64,000 bases of DNA, from NCBI GenBank assembly GCA_012271135.1, contig JAAXGZ010000152.1, forward strand, positions 18,940 to 82,939, given 5' to 3'. This DNA comes from Caldilineales bacterium (GTDB lineage Bacteria > Chloroflexota > Anaerolineae > Caldilineales > Caldilineaceae). The notes under the pieces were generated by a model, which was not told the origin of the DNA, did not search any database, and saw only the letters and a program-made list of their open reading frames with translations. Shown in pieces: positions 51,871 through 61,283 of this stretch. Every line of letters starts with the position of its first letter. The first letter of the stretch is position 1. Position numbers and translations under genes: made by a program.

Positions 51871-52284
51871 TGATGCGGTTGGACGGCGCGGATCGTTCCT
51901 TCGAAGTACCCAAATTCTGCGGAGGCCGGGGATGGCCTCGACATCGAACAAATCGCAAGGGTCGCAGGTACCCGGCACTGCCCCATTCTGGGGGGCGGCC
52001 TGGAGACGGCAATCGAGGACTTGGCCTCTACCACGTCGCAATCGGAACCTGACCCTCGCGCGGCTTTCCCCGTTGCATCTTGTTCGCTGTGTAGAGGCCG
52101 AAGTCCGACTCTCAAACTCTCTGGCTCAGAACCCCTTTGGCCTGAGTGTGCTGTCGACGCTGTTCAGCAGATTTCCGATCCCCCCGCATCCGTAGCAGGT
52201 CGCCGTAGCATCGCTTAACGGCTGATGTTGGCTTCGTTCCGGCCCTATGAGTGAGGCCACCCCTGTCTCGGTACAGGTATTGAA
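51871..52284. other. Spacer without clear gene
   Basis: About 410 bases in which I see no gene, RNA or strong hairpin. The leftward vapC stop is at its right edge. Confidence 0.5.
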
Positions 52285-52686
52285 TCACCCCATGCGAACG
52301 TACTGTACGACTACGCCCAGACCCGGCGCTCGTGAAAGCCTCCCGTCGGCAGTCATCAGAGGGAGACCGTGAGTGTGTGCAACTGCGACGTAGAAGGCAT
52401 CGTAGACGCTGATATTCCGGCGGTATTGCCAAGCCAAAGGGGCCAGGGATTGGTGCGAGACGCGATCCACCGGCCAATGGACCAGGTCTTCGACCACCAT
52501 CTGCGCCCGCGTTTCTTCAAGCTGCCCATTCAGCACCGCCCGCCGCAGCACCGACAGCACTTCCGCGTCCATCAATTCGGGTGCCACCAACGAGGAGTCC
52601 TCGATGGTGGCAGCCACCGTCAGACCAAGGGGCGTCCTCAGAAGATACTCGACAGCGACCGAAGCGTCGACAACATACTGGCTCAT
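52285..52686 (-). CDS. vapC: PIN-domain toxin VapC-like
   Basis: A 133-residue PIN nuclease. Acidic residues are seen in YVVDASVAVEYLL (Asp), LMDAEVLSVLRR (Glu/Asp) and SVYDAFYVAVAHTHGLPLMTAD, the last being the usual VapC ending. It would cleave RNA, in known cases often tRNA or rRNA. ATG 52686 overlaps the antitoxin stop by four bases (ATGA), so translation is coupled. It belongs to a different VapC group from the 21.7-kb toxin. Confidence 0.93.
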   Translation of the reverse strand: MSQYVVDASVAVEYLLRTPLGLTVAATIEDSSLVAPELMDAEVLSVLRRAVLNGQLEETRAQMVVEDLVHWPVDRVSHQSLAPLAWQYRRNISVYDAFYVAVAHTHGLPLMTADGRLSRAPGLGVVVQYVRMG

Positions 52687-52916
52687 CCAGTATCCTGCTC
52701 GCGGATGGAGCGTTCTTCCATGAGCAGTGCCGACGCTTCCCCACCCAGATTGGTCTTGGGGCGCTGGGCCAAACGTTTCCGCCAGTCCTGCCTGGCCAAC
52801 TCCCGCTCGACGGCAGCAAGTACGATGGCGCTTATGGAACAGCGGTTCTCACGGGCGTGAAGGCGCAGACGCTCATGAAGGTCGTCAGGTATATTCTTTA
52901 CTTGTAGATTGCCCAT
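52683..52916 (-). CDS. vapB: FitA-like ribbon-helix-helix antitoxin
   Basis: A 77-residue antitoxin. MGNLQVKNIPDDLHERLRLHA followed by SISAIVLAAVERELARQ is the FitA/Arc-type ribbon-helix-helix DNA-binding fold; the remaining tail would bind the toxin. The ATG at 52916 is preferred over the track's 52943 because the family begins there. It overlaps the vapC start. It should repress its own promoter, just right of 52916. Confidence 0.93.
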   Translation of the reverse strand: MGNLQVKNIPDDLHERLRLHARENRCSISAIVLAAVERELARQDWRKRLAQRPKTNLGGEASALLMEERSIREQDTG

Positions 52917-53035
52917 GTCATGAATATTGCATGATTGGAGCATGAACTACCAAACCGTTGGGGTGTTACAACTTGGTTTCAGCTTGGTTGGCCTCGGCCC
53001 GAGTCCGTTATATGGGTATCGCCAAGTCGGGACAG

Positions 53036-55636
53036 CTATGTCATGTGTAGCCGCAGCAGGAGATCCTGAAACTGGATCTCCATGCTCTCGGCGTTGAGTG
53101 GGGTGGCTGTGTAGGGATTGTCGATGTGGGGGTAGCCCGACAGCGGAACCTCTTCACCGTTCTTCAGGAGCGGGCCGGTCCAGCCAAACTCATAGCGGTC
53201 GCCGCGCAGGCTCTCGAAGCGGACATCCAGCCCCTCTACCTCCAGCGGCAGCTCCAGTACGCGGGCGCGGAAGTCCCTGAACTCGCCGTCCTGTTCGCGG
53301 CGGCCCATCTGCAGCGTCCACACCACCTGGGAGCCTGCCGCCCGTAGGTCCTGTCGGGTCGTCGGGCCGGTTTGTGCCATGCGCAGCGGGGCCGACGCCG
53401 TTAGTGCCAGATAGCCGTTGCCCTTCATGCCGAAGGCCCAGTTCCGCTGGATGTAGTAGGCGTCGAAGGCCTGGGCCGGAAAATGGGCGTGCGTGAAGCC
53501 CATCCAGTCGTCCTCGCCCAGATCGTGCAGGGCGAAGAGTACGTCCCTGTCCTGCGCCACTCTGGGCAGCCGCACATGGCCGTGCCAGTAGTTGGGACGG
53601 TGGGAGCCGTCCTCGCTGGTCAGCGGCGGATGCGTGACGAAGACCACGGCCTCCGGGGACAGGGTGGCCTGCCAGATGTGCTCCTGCACGCCCGGTTCGC
53701 CGGGCCGGTGGTCCTGGGCGGCTGCCAGCATATAGTCGGGAGTGCGGTAGGTGGCCTTGTTGACTTCCCAGGCACCGGACTCGCGATCCAGTTCCGGCTC
53801 AAGTTCCCCGGCATGCCGCTCCCGGCTCCAGATTTCCGCTGCCGGATCGCGGGCGATGGCCTCGATTACGGGCGGCAGGCGGTAGTTGACGGCACAGGCC
53901 AGCGAAACGGTGCCCAGCACGTGGTCGTTGTGCATGCCCATGCCCCACAGCATGCGCCCCAGGCCCGATGTGGGCTCGCGGTAGGCGGCCTTGAGATAGG
54001 GGGCGTAGCTGCGCCCGTGGGTGGAACCGAACACACCGCGGTAGGAGTTGACCGCCATGCAGAAGAACAGCTTGTCGAGCACCACCACGGCCATTTCGTG
54101 GACCGTTTCGTCTTCCGCCAGGTCGGCCAGGTGCGTGAGCGCCAGGACATCCTCTTCGAAGTAGGTGTTGGAGTCCCACTCGCGGAAGCCGCCGGCGGCC
54201 CGCTTGCGCAGCCAGGCCAAGGCGCGTCGCTCGCCCAGGTCCTTGTGTTCGGCACCGGTCAGGCCGCTGTTGCCGAAGCGGTGGCGGGGATAGAGCTGGC
54301 CAGCCAGGACTTCGCAGGTGTGGAACAGGATCTGGTGGTTCTCGGTCCAGAAGCACATGGCGTCCTGCCCCGGTTCGTCCATCCAGTAGCGGAAGCCCAG
54401 GATCACGTCCCGCAGTTTGGTGCGGAGATCCGCCGGGAAATCCGATTCATCCCCCCAGCGATGGAGACAGCCCAGGATGCCGGTCAGGTGGAAGTCGCTG
54501 CAGTCGGACCGGCCGGAGATCTCGGCGGCCGTTGTGCGGAACTGCTCCCAGTCCACTTTGTCCCACTGACCCAGTTCCAGGCGGGCCATTTCGTGGAAGA
54601 CGGTACCCTTTTCCGCTGCTGCATGGCGCAGTGCTTCCTCGCGCCGTTGGCTCCAGGTGCCGAAGTGCCGGTCCGAATAGGCCACGTTGCCGTTGAGCCA
54701 GGCCGGGAACCGGCGAAAGTGCCGCCGGTTGTGCGTGTAGTACTCCACCAGTGGGGGCAGCACCAGAATCTCGTACTCGTCCTGGGGGTACTGGTAGGTG
54801 TTGCCCAGGGTCATGAAAGGCAGCTTGCGGCCTTGGGTCTGCTGCTCGGAGTAGATGCGCCCGTCGATCCGTTGCAGGCGGACCACGAGTTCGCGTTCCA
54901 GCGGTTTGGTTTCCGGCCAGTGCAGTGTCACCGGGGACGCGCGGTCGAAGGCGCTCCGGTTCAGGTAGGCATCATCCAGGACCTCGGAGAACTCCCGGTG
55001 TTCCTTGGCCCACCGGGAATCCGCCGACACAAACCAGGCGGCTGCCGGCGGTTCCGGCAACTGCAGGGCCATGACCATGGGGGAGGCCCGCAGCGCAATC
55101 GCGGTGAACCGCACCAGAAGTTCGACTTGGCCGGCCGGCAGGTCCAGGCGGCCGGTCGTCGTGACCGGTGCCTGCAGGGAGAAGTGGTCCACTTGCCAGG
55201 TGTGGCTGCCGTTGACCCAGACGTCCGCCGGTCCGTTCGACGTAAGCCGGACCTCTCCCGACCAGTCCTCCTTCAGTTCCGCATGGGTGATGGCCCAGCA
55301 GTGAACCGAGTGCGGCGTGTGGGCAAAAGCGGTGCCGTAGAGGAAACGGTCTTCCCGTACCCGGACTACCTGCCAGCGCAGGGGCTTGTCGTCCGGAAAG
55401 GGACTGGCGAACTCCACAAAGGGCCCCCGGATGCCGGGGTTCGTGCTGTGCAGCCGGGTCGCAGCGGCCCGGCGGAACTCGGCTTCCGGCTTGCCGGAAG
55501 CCATCGAATCGGACAGCTTCTGCAGGCGGGGACCGCAGAACAGCCATTCCCGGATGAAGCCGCGCTCGTCCGGCCCCAGGGCCGGCAGTAGGGTCCTGGT
55601 CGCCGGTTCCGCCGCTCGGCCCGGATCAGTCGTCAT
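53036..55636 (-). CDS. Large (866 residues) glycosidase/lyase-like protein, unknown specificity
   Basis: A very long protein without a signal peptide. The order suggested by composition: an N-terminal beta-rich region (about 60-190, including GEVRLTSNGPADVWVNGS, as in jelly-roll carbohydrate-binding folds), a long helical region (about 290-660) with Trp/His/Tyr clusters like WDSNTYFEEDVLALTHLADL and YRGVFGSTHGRSY, as in (alpha/alpha) toroid lyases and glycosidases, and a C-terminal beta-rich region. I cannot name a family. The ATG at 55636 overlaps the ATPase stop by 11 bases, so it is the last gene of the oligopeptide-type ABC operon. The track's 27 upstream residues lie in the ATPase gene. 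Confidence 0.75.
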   Translation of the reverse strand: MTTDPGRAAEPATRTLLPALGPDERGFIREWLFCGPRLQKLSDSMASGKPEAEFRRAAATRLHSTNPGIRGPFVEFASPFPDDKPLRWQVVRVREDRFLYGTAFAHTPHSVHCWAITHAELKEDWSGEVRLTSNGPADVWVNGSHTWQVDHFSLQAPVTTTGRLDLPAGQVELLVRFTAIALRASPMVMALQLPEPPAAAWFVSADSRWAKEHREFSEVLDDAYLNRSAFDRASPVTLHWPETKPLERELVVRLQRIDGRIYSEQQTQGRKLPFMTLGNTYQYPQDEYEILVLPPLVEYYTHNRRHFRRFPAWLNGNVAYSDRHFGTWSQRREEALRHAAAEKGTVFHEMARLELGQWDKVDWEQFRTTAAEISGRSDCSDFHLTGILGCLHRWGDESDFPADLRTKLRDVILGFRYWMDEPGQDAMCFWTENHQILFHTCEVLAGQLYPRHRFGNSGLTGAEHKDLGERRALAWLRKRAAGGFREWDSNTYFEEDVLALTHLADLAEDETVHEMAVVVLDKLFFCMAVNSYRGVFGSTHGRSYAPYLKAAYREPTSGLGRMLWGMGMHNDHVLGTVSLACAVNYRLPPVIEAIARDPAAEIWSRERHAGELEPELDRESGAWEVNKATYRTPDYMLAAAQDHRPGEPGVQEHIWQATLSPEAVVFVTHPPLTSEDGSHRPNYWHGHVRLPRVAQDRDVLFALHDLGEDDWMGFTHAHFPAQAFDAYYIQRNWAFGMKGNGYLALTASAPLRMAQTGPTTRQDLRAAGSQVVWTLQMGRREQDGEFRDFRARVLELPLEVEGLDVRFESLRGDRYEFGWTGPLLKNGEEVPLSGYPHIDNPYTATPLNAESMEIQFQDLLLRLHMT

Positions 55637-56690
55637 AGAGGACGCAGCGGACCTTGTGGTCTCCCGGCAGCGTGTGCAGGGTCGGATTGTCCGTGTCGCA
55701 TACCCCCCGCACGGCATCGTGGCAGCGCGGGTGGTAGGGACAGCCCTTGGGGATCGAGTAGGGATCGGGAACGACCCCGTGAATGGCGGTCAGGCGGCTG
55801 GTCAGGCCCTCTACGGACTTCCGGCCCAGCTTGGGAATGGAGTGCAGCAGCGACCGCGTGTAGGGATGTTTGGGGTCGTAGAAGATTGAGTTGACATCGG
55901 CCATTTCGACCACTTCGCCCAGGTACATGACCACGACGTAGTCCACCATCTGGGCGATCACTCCCAGGTCGTGGGTGATGAAGATGATGGCCATCCCGAA
56001 CTCTTCCTGGAGTTCCTGCATCAGGGCCAGGATTTGGGCTTGGGTGGTGACGTCCAGGGCGGTGGTTGGCTCGTCGGCGATCAGCAGGCTGGGCTGGCAC
56101 GACAGGGCCATGGCTATCATCACGCGCTGCCGCATGCCGCCGGACAGCTCGTGGGGATAGCGCTTGAGGACTCCCTCCGGCTGGGGTAGGTTGACCCGCC
56201 GCAGCATCTCGACCGTGATCTCCGTGGCCTCCTCTTGCGAACAGTCCCGGTGCAGCGAGATGGCCTCGATGATTTGGGCTCCGATCGTGTGGACCGGGCT
56301 CAACGAGGTCATGGGTTCCTGGAAGACCATGGAAATGTCGCCGCCGCGTATGGACCGGGCCAGCGAGCCCTTGGGATCAATCTGGGCCATGTCCACGGTT
56401 TCGCCAGGCCGGTCCGCGGTCGGAGTGCGGTGGAAGAGGATCTCGCCTTGCACGATGCGGCCGGGCGAAGGCACGATCGACAGGATCGATCGGGCCGTTA
56501 CGGACTTGCCACAGCCCGATTCGCCCACCAGACCGATGGTCTGGCCGCGATTGACGGTGAAATCCACACCTTCCAGCGCGTGTACGACACCCTGGTCCAT
56601 GAAGAAGTGGGTCTTGAGGTCCCGGATCTCCAACAGGGCCTCGTCGGTGTCAATTGAAGTCGGGGCGTGGCCGTTGCTTGCCTGGTCCAT
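55626..56690 (-). CDS. Oligopeptide/dipeptide ABC transporter ATP-binding protein, DppD/OppD type
   Basis: A 354-residue ATPase with Walker [10 protein letters not shown]-loop [10 protein letters not shown], signature LSGGMRQR, Walker [13 protein letters not shown] and the His-switch ITHDLGV. The tail ([16 protein letters not shown]) has the Cys-rich, oligopeptide-transporter-type C-terminal domain found in the OppD/DppD group. No second ATPase (DppF) is present in the operon. The start is ATG 56690; the track's ATG 56735 would overlap the permease gene. It couples import by the two permeases upstream. Confidence 0.94.
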   Translation of the reverse strand: MDQASNGHAPTSIDTDEALLEIRDLKTHFFMDQGVVHALEGVDFTVNRGQTIGLVGESGCGKSVTARSILSIVPSPGRIVQGEILFHRTPTADRPGETVDMAQIDPKGSLARSIRGGDISMVFQEPMTSLSPVHTIGAQIIEAISLHRDCSQEEATEITVEMLRRVNLPQPEGVLKRYPHELSGGMRQRVMIAMALSCQPSLLIADEPTTALDVTTQAQILALMQELQEEFGMAIIFITHDLGVIAQMVDYVVVMYLGEVVEMADVNSIFYDPKHPYTRSLLHSIPKLGRKSVEGLTSRLTAIHGVVPDPYSIPKGCPYHPRCHDAVRGVCDTDNPTLHTLPGDHKVRCVLYDD

Positions 56691-56712
56691 GGTCGGGTGT
56701 GAGGGCTGTCGG

Positions 56713-57909
56713 TCAGGCGTACGGGTCGGCGGCATCGCGGATGCCGTCGCCCAGGAAGTTGAAGGCTAGGACGGAAAGCACCACGGCGGCACCGGGCAAC
56801 AGAAGCCAGGGGGCCAGGGCGACCGAGCGCAGGTTCTGGGCCTCCTGGAGCAGCACGCCCCAGGAGATGGCCGGGGCGCGCAGGCCGAGACCGATGAAAC
56901 TCAATCCGGTTTCGGACAGGATCATGCCCGGCACGGCCAAGGTCAGCGAGGCGATGATGTGGCTCATGAAGGACGGCATCATGTGGCGCAGGATGATGCG
57001 GATCTCGCTGGAGCCGGAGAAACGAGCCGCCATCACGAAGTCCTCTTCGCGCAGGGAGAGGAAGCGGCCGCGCACCACCCGGGCCAAACCCGTCCAGCCG
57101 ACGAAGGCCAGCAACACGGTCACCATGAAGTACCGGACGATGATGTCCATGTCGATCGGCAGGGCGGCCGCCAAGGCCATGATCAGGGGAATCTCCGGGA
57201 TGGAGCGGATGAATTCGATCAGCCGCTGGATGGCATTGTCCAGGGTGCCGCCGTAGTAGCCGGAGATGCCACCCAGGATGAGGCCTAGTACCAGGGAGAT
57301 GATGACGCTGACCAGGCCGATGGTCAGCGAGACGCGGGCTCCGTAGACAATCCGGCTGAACAGATCACGGCCGAGGCGATCCGTGCCCAGGATGAACAGA
57401 CCCTGTCCCTGCACCACTCCGAGCGACCGTTCCTCGATGAGGGCGTCAATGCCGAACAGGTGTCGGTCGGTGCTCCACAGGCTCCAGGCCTCGTACTCCT
57501 CGGTGCGCACGAAGAAGCGGATCGGATACACGACCTCCTTGTCCTCCGTATAGATTCTCCTCGCGGTTTCCAAATCCATCTTAGTATTGACACCGTAGAT
57601 GAACGGGCGCTGCAACCGTCCATCGTGCACCCACCGAATGCGGCTGGGCGTGGACAGCTGATATTGGATGAAGCTGGTTTCCGGCAGGTAGGGTGCCACC
57701 CATTCGCACAAGGCGGCGATGAAGTAGAGGATGATGAACAGGATGCCGGAGATGACCGCCATGCGGTGCTTGATAAAGCGCCACCACATCAACTGCAGGT
57801 AGGACGCCACAAACAGCTTTTCGTCCTCGGCGACCGCCTCTTCCAAAGCGGGTGGCCCCTGGGGAATGTCCGGGGTGCGGTCGATCCAGGCGATCTCTTG
57901 TTGGGGCAC
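56713..57909 (-). CDS. Oligopeptide-type ABC permease, DppC type, with enlarged loop
   Basis: A 398-residue inner-membrane permease. The DppC core motif GTDRLGRDLFSRIVYG (175-190) and the ATPase-contact sequence EEDFVMAARFSGSSEIRII (288-306) are clear. Between helix 1 (about 51-70) and GTDRLGRD there are about 105 residues, roughly 65 more than usual; this periplasmic insertion contains IYTEDKEVVYPIRFFVRTEEYE. The ORF track's longer version is in the wrong frame upstream. GTG 57909 is the most likely start, a short cytoplasmic acidic segment preceding helix 1. Confidence 0.88.
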   Translation of the reverse strand: MPQQEIAWIDRTPDIPQGPPALEEAVAEDEKLFVASYLQLMWWRFIKHRMAVISGILFIILYFIAALCEWVAPYLPETSFIQYQLSTPSRIRWVHDGRLQRPFIYGVNTKMDLETARRIYTEDKEVVYPIRFFVRTEEYEAWSLWSTDRHLFGIDALIEERSLGVVQGQGLFILGTDRLGRDLFSRIVYGARVSLTIGLVSVIISLVLGLILGGISGYYGGTLDNAIQRLIEFIRSIPEIPLIMALAAALPIDMDIIVRYFMVTVLLAFVGWTGLARVVRGRFLSLREEDFVMAARFSGSSEIRIILRHMMPSFMSHIIASLTLAVPGMILSETGLSFIGLGLRAPAISWGVLLQEAQNLRSVALAPWLLLPGAAVVLSVLAFNFLGDGIRDAADPYA

Positions 57910-57956
57910 GGAACTGGGAGCGGGTTGGCGTTGGCAGGGAACCGGTAGTCGTCGGT

Positions 57957-58946
57957 CTACTGTTCGAGTCTGATGCGCGGGTCGACAATGGCCAGCAGCA
58001 CGTCGGAAATGAGCGTGCCGATGATGGTCAGGGTGCTCAGCATGAATAGGAAGGTGCCGGCCAGGTACATGTCCTGGGCGGTCAAGGAACGCAGCAGCAT
58101 GGGCCCGGTGGTCTGCAGGCTCAGGACCATGGCCACCAGTGTCGTGCCGGAGATGAGCGAGGCCAGGGACCAGCCCACCGTGCTGAAGAAGGGGTTCATG
58201 GCCACCCGCACCGGATACTTCCAGATAAGCTTGGTCTCCTTGACACCCTTGGCCCGCGCCGTTTCGACGTAGGGCTTGTTCAACTCGTCCAGCAGGTTGG
58301 CGCGCGTGATGCGGATGTTGCCGGCCGTGCTGGAGACGGCAACGATGAACATGGGCACCCAGATGTGGGCAAGCATGTCCATGATCTTGGCCCAGCTCCA
58401 GGGGGCCAGCATGTACTCCTCGGAAAAGAGACCGCCCACATTCATGTTCAGCTGCGAGTGGGCGAGATAGAGGATGATCAACGCCAGCAGGAAGCCGGGG
58501 ACGCCCAGTCCGATGAAACTGAACGCGGTCATGCTGTAGTCGAGGATCGAGTATTGGTTGGTGGCTGAATAGACCCCGATCGGAATGGCTATGAACCAGC
58601 TCACCAGGAGCGCGGACATGGAAAGGACGACCGTGAGGGCCAGCCGTTCCCAAATCAACTCCGCCACAGGCTTCTGCCATTCCATGGACTGTCCCCAGTC
58701 CCCCTTGGTCGCGATGCCCTTGATCCACTTCCAGTATTGGACGTAGATCGGCTGACCTAGTCCGTAGCGTTGGGCTAGGGCTTCCAGTTCTTCCTCGTCC
58801 ACCAAATCCCCTTCCTGGGCCAACTGGGCCGCATAGGAGGTGAGGAAGTCACCGGGTGGCAGCTGAATGATGGCAAAGGAGAGGATCGAGATGGCGGCCA
58901 GCGTCGGAATCATGAACAGAATCCGACGGATGATGTACAGCAGCAT
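57957..58946 (-). CDS. Oligopeptide-type ABC permease, DppB type
   Basis: A 329-residue membrane protein with six helices. The N-terminal YIIRRILFMIPTLAAISILSF and the coupling sequence YVETARAKGVKETKLIWKYPV are DppB hallmarks. It carries a somewhat extended periplasmic loop after helix 1 (EGDLVDEEELEALAQRYGL). It pairs with the DppC gene 47 bases downstream. A complex stem-loop (59001-59050) separates it from the binding-protein gene. Confidence 0.95.
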   Translation of the reverse strand: MLLYIIRRILFMIPTLAAISILSFAIIQLPPGDFLTSYAAQLAQEGDLVDEEELEALAQRYGLGQPIYVQYWKWIKGIATKGDWGQSMEWQKPVAELIWERLALTVVLSMSALLVSWFIAIPIGVYSATNQYSILDYSMTAFSFIGLGVPGFLLALIILYLAHSQLNMNVGGLFSEEYMLAPWSWAKIMDMLAHIWVPMFIVAVSSTAGNIRITRANLLDELNKPYVETARAKGVKETKLIWKYPVRVAMNPFFSTVGWSLASLISGTTLVAMVLSLQTTGPMLLRSLTAQDMYLAGTFLFMLSTLTIIGTLISDVLLAIVDPRIRLEQ

Positions 58947-59000
58947 GTCGAATCGGGCTTAGCAACTCCGGTCCACAGGCGGCCGGAAACCACAAATCAT

Positions 59001-59050
59001 GGCCGGACGGCAGGGACCCGCTGTGGTGCAGGTCCCCACCGTCGTCGGCC
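59001..59050 (-). repeat. Intergenic stem-loop between binding-protein and permease genes
   Basis: Three paired segments, GGCCG/CGGCC, CGG/CCG and GGGACC/GGTCCC, separated by small internal loops, form a long interrupted hairpin between the binding-protein stop (59075) and the permease start (58946). It is the fourth example of this arrangement in the window, though less perfect than the others. Confidence 0.55.
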
Positions 59051-59074
59051 GGCTATGCAATCGCGGGCGGGGGC

Positions 59075-61096
59075 TTAGGAGTGGTCCGCCGGATTGTCCC
59101 AGTAGTAGGTTTCGGTGTGAAGCAGATGCTCGTCACCGGTGGTGTCGTCCAGCGGGAAGCCTTCCAGGTAGCCCATGAAGCCGTTCTTCACGATCACGAG
59201 CTTGGGAGCCTCGCCCAGATAGCCAATCATCGGCAGCTCCTCGGCCCAGATGTCCAGGACCTGCGTGAAGAGCTCGTTGCGTCGGGCATCGGAGGGCTCG
59301 ACGTTGATCTGGTCCATGATTTCCCAGATGTCCCAAATCCAGTGGCCTGCCGGCGGCTCCTCGGAGTTGGGATCAACCCCGTCGGTGTTGCGGTACAGGC
59401 CCCAGGCCACACCCCAAGGGCGGTCAATCATCGTGCCTTCGAAGATCCAGGGAGCCACGATGGGCAGGACCGTGCGGTCACCACCCCAGAAGGCCGCCTC
59501 AATCTCGTTGGCCCGGAAGTGTTCCGTATAGAGGGAGCGTTCGAAGTACTGGTACGTGGCGGTGATGCCTACTTCCGCAAAGTACTTGACGATTTGCAGG
59601 ATGGCATCCTCGCCCTGCGTACCGGGTGAGGCCGTGCCTTCGACGATGAAGCTGAGGACTTCGTCTGTGCCGGGCCAGAGGCGCTGACCAGCATCGTTCT
59701 TTTCGCTGTAGCCGGCTGCGTCGAGAAGCTGGTTGGCCATGTCCGGGTCATACTCGATGTAGGCGCTGGCCTGGGCCATGTTCGCCTGCGGCGAGCTGTT
59801 AAGCGGGCTGTACTGACGCGGGGTCAGGAGACCGTCGAAGACCAGCTCGTTGAGCGTGACGCGGTCGACCGCCACCGACAGGGCCTTGCGGACGTCGGAG
59901 TTCTGGAAGAGTTCGCGCAGGCGCGGATTCTTGGTGGTCTGGTTCAGCTGGATGGCCGTGTGGCCGGAGGCGTAACCCAGGTAGACGGAGTAGTCCCCGC
60001 TCTCCTCGTTTTCCTTGAACAGGGTGAAGCTGTCGAGGGAGACGTGGCGGCCCTGGAAGTCGATCTCGCCGTTGATGATGCGCAGCTCGAAGACGTCGGG
60101 CGTCTCGAAGAGGCGGTGGTTGACGTGATCGATGTAGGGCAGTTGCTGGCCGCCGGAATCCACGAACGGGAAGTACGGGTTGCGCTCCATGACGAAGAGC
60201 TCGTTGGACAGCTCGTTGGCGGCCTTCCACGGGCCTAGGGAGGGCAGGTCCGGGTTGAGGTACCACCAGCGGCGGTCCTCGTAGTACTCGTTCCAAGCGT
60301 TGAAGCCGGCCTCCTCGGTGGCGGCCTGCAACCCGTCCTGGTCGTCGGTCAATTCCATGTGGAACTGCGACAGGTAGTGCCCCGGCAGGTAGATGCGGCG
60401 TGTGGTGCGCAGGGTTTCGTAGATGAACAGCGGCTTGGGTTCGTTGAACGTGTAGGTCGCGCTGTAGTCGTCCCCGGCGCTCAGGCCCATCGTCTCACCG
60501 CCCGACTGCCAGCGCGGGTGGACGGAGGGGTTGATGTCCGTGTTGAGGAGATCGTTCTCGTACCACCAGAGGAGGTCGGCCGAGGTGAACGGAGCGCCGT
60601 CGGACCACTTGGCGCCTTCGCGCAGGTTGAAGGTCCAGGCGGTGGCATCCTCGTTGATCTCCCAGGACTCGGCCAGGCGGGGTTGGACGTTCAGGTCCTG
60701 GTCGTACCAGCCAAGACCGCGGTCCTGCATTTTGGTGGGCCCCCACCGGTCGGATACGCCCCTAAAGCCGCGGCGCATCACGCCGCCGTAGTTGCCGTTG
60801 GAACCGCCAGCGTTGGGCAGCACGCCCGGCGTGCTGGGCAGACGCTCGTCGACGGGCGGCAGGGCGCCGGAGGAGACCATGTCGGCCAGCATCGGTGCTT
60901 CCTTGTAGGTGCCCGTGTCCATGGCTTCCTCTGCAGCCGGGGCCGCGGGGGCCTCTGCAGCCGGGGCGGCTTCCTCGGCTGCCGGTTCGCCACCGCCACC
61001 GCAGGCGACAACTACCGCGCCGGCTGTGGTTACCGCCGACACGCGCATGAACTCACGGCGCGAAAAAGCGTGAGTCCTAGTCCGTTTCCGGGTCAT
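59075..61096 (-). CDS. Oligopeptide-type ABC substrate-binding lipoprotein, DppA-like
   Basis: A 673-residue family 5 binding protein with Tat signal SRREFMRVS, lipobox VVACG and an Ala/Glu-rich linker of about 30 residues. The mature part has RLAESWEINEDATAWTF, LREGAKWSDGAPFTSADLLWW and DVRKALSVAVDRVTLNELVF, the SBP_bac_5 signature. Family 5 proteins bind peptides, nickel, opines or oligosaccharides; the ligand here is unknown, although the glycosidase-like last gene of the operon would fit a carbohydrate. The ATG at 61096 follows AAGGAG. Confidence 0.95.
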   Translation of the reverse strand: MTRKRTRTHAFSRREFMRVSAVTTAGAVVVACGGGGEPAAEEAAPAAEAPAAPAAEEAMDTGTYKEAPMLADMVSSGALPPVDERLPSTPGVLPNAGGSNGNYGGVMRRGFRGVSDRWGPTKMQDRGLGWYDQDLNVQPRLAESWEINEDATAWTFNLREGAKWSDGAPFTSADLLWWYENDLLNTDINPSVHPRWQSGGETMGLSAGDDYSATYTFNEPKPLFIYETLRTTRRIYLPGHYLSQFHMELTDDQDGLQAATEEAGFNAWNEYYEDRRWWYLNPDLPSLGPWKAANELSNELFVMERNPYFPFVDSGGQQLPYIDHVNHRLFETPDVFELRIINGEIDFQGRHVSLDSFTLFKENEESGDYSVYLGYASGHTAIQLNQTTKNPRLRELFQNSDVRKALSVAVDRVTLNELVFDGLLTPRQYSPLNSSPQANMAQASAYIEYDPDMANQLLDAAGYSEKNDAGQRLWPGTDEVLSFIVEGTASPGTQGEDAILQIVKYFAEVGITATYQYFERSLYTEHFRANEIEAAFWGGDRTVLPIVAPWIFEGTMIDRPWGVAWGLYRNTDGVDPNSEEPPAGHWIWDIWEIMDQINVEPSDARRNELFTQVLDIWAEELPMIGYLGEAPKLVIVKNGFMGYLEGFPLDDTTGDEHLLHTETYYWDNPADHS

Positions 61097-61283
61097 GGAA
61101 ACATCTCCTTGGATTGGATTGAGAACGTAGGTTCGGCTGGAGGCAGCCAAGACCGCGACCCGCGCTCCACGCGCACAGGATCGTCGGGCCGTTTAGTATA
61201 CACGGTTGGCGCTGATCGAAGCCGACTGCCGCCATTGGAAACGCGTCCCGGCTGCGACAGGATCCGGCCAGCCACCGCCGGCT

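Noticed and set aside
56713-58728. 671-residue DppC-type ORF
   Set aside because: The first 273 residues are an out-of-frame reading of the DppB gene; the real start is near 57909.
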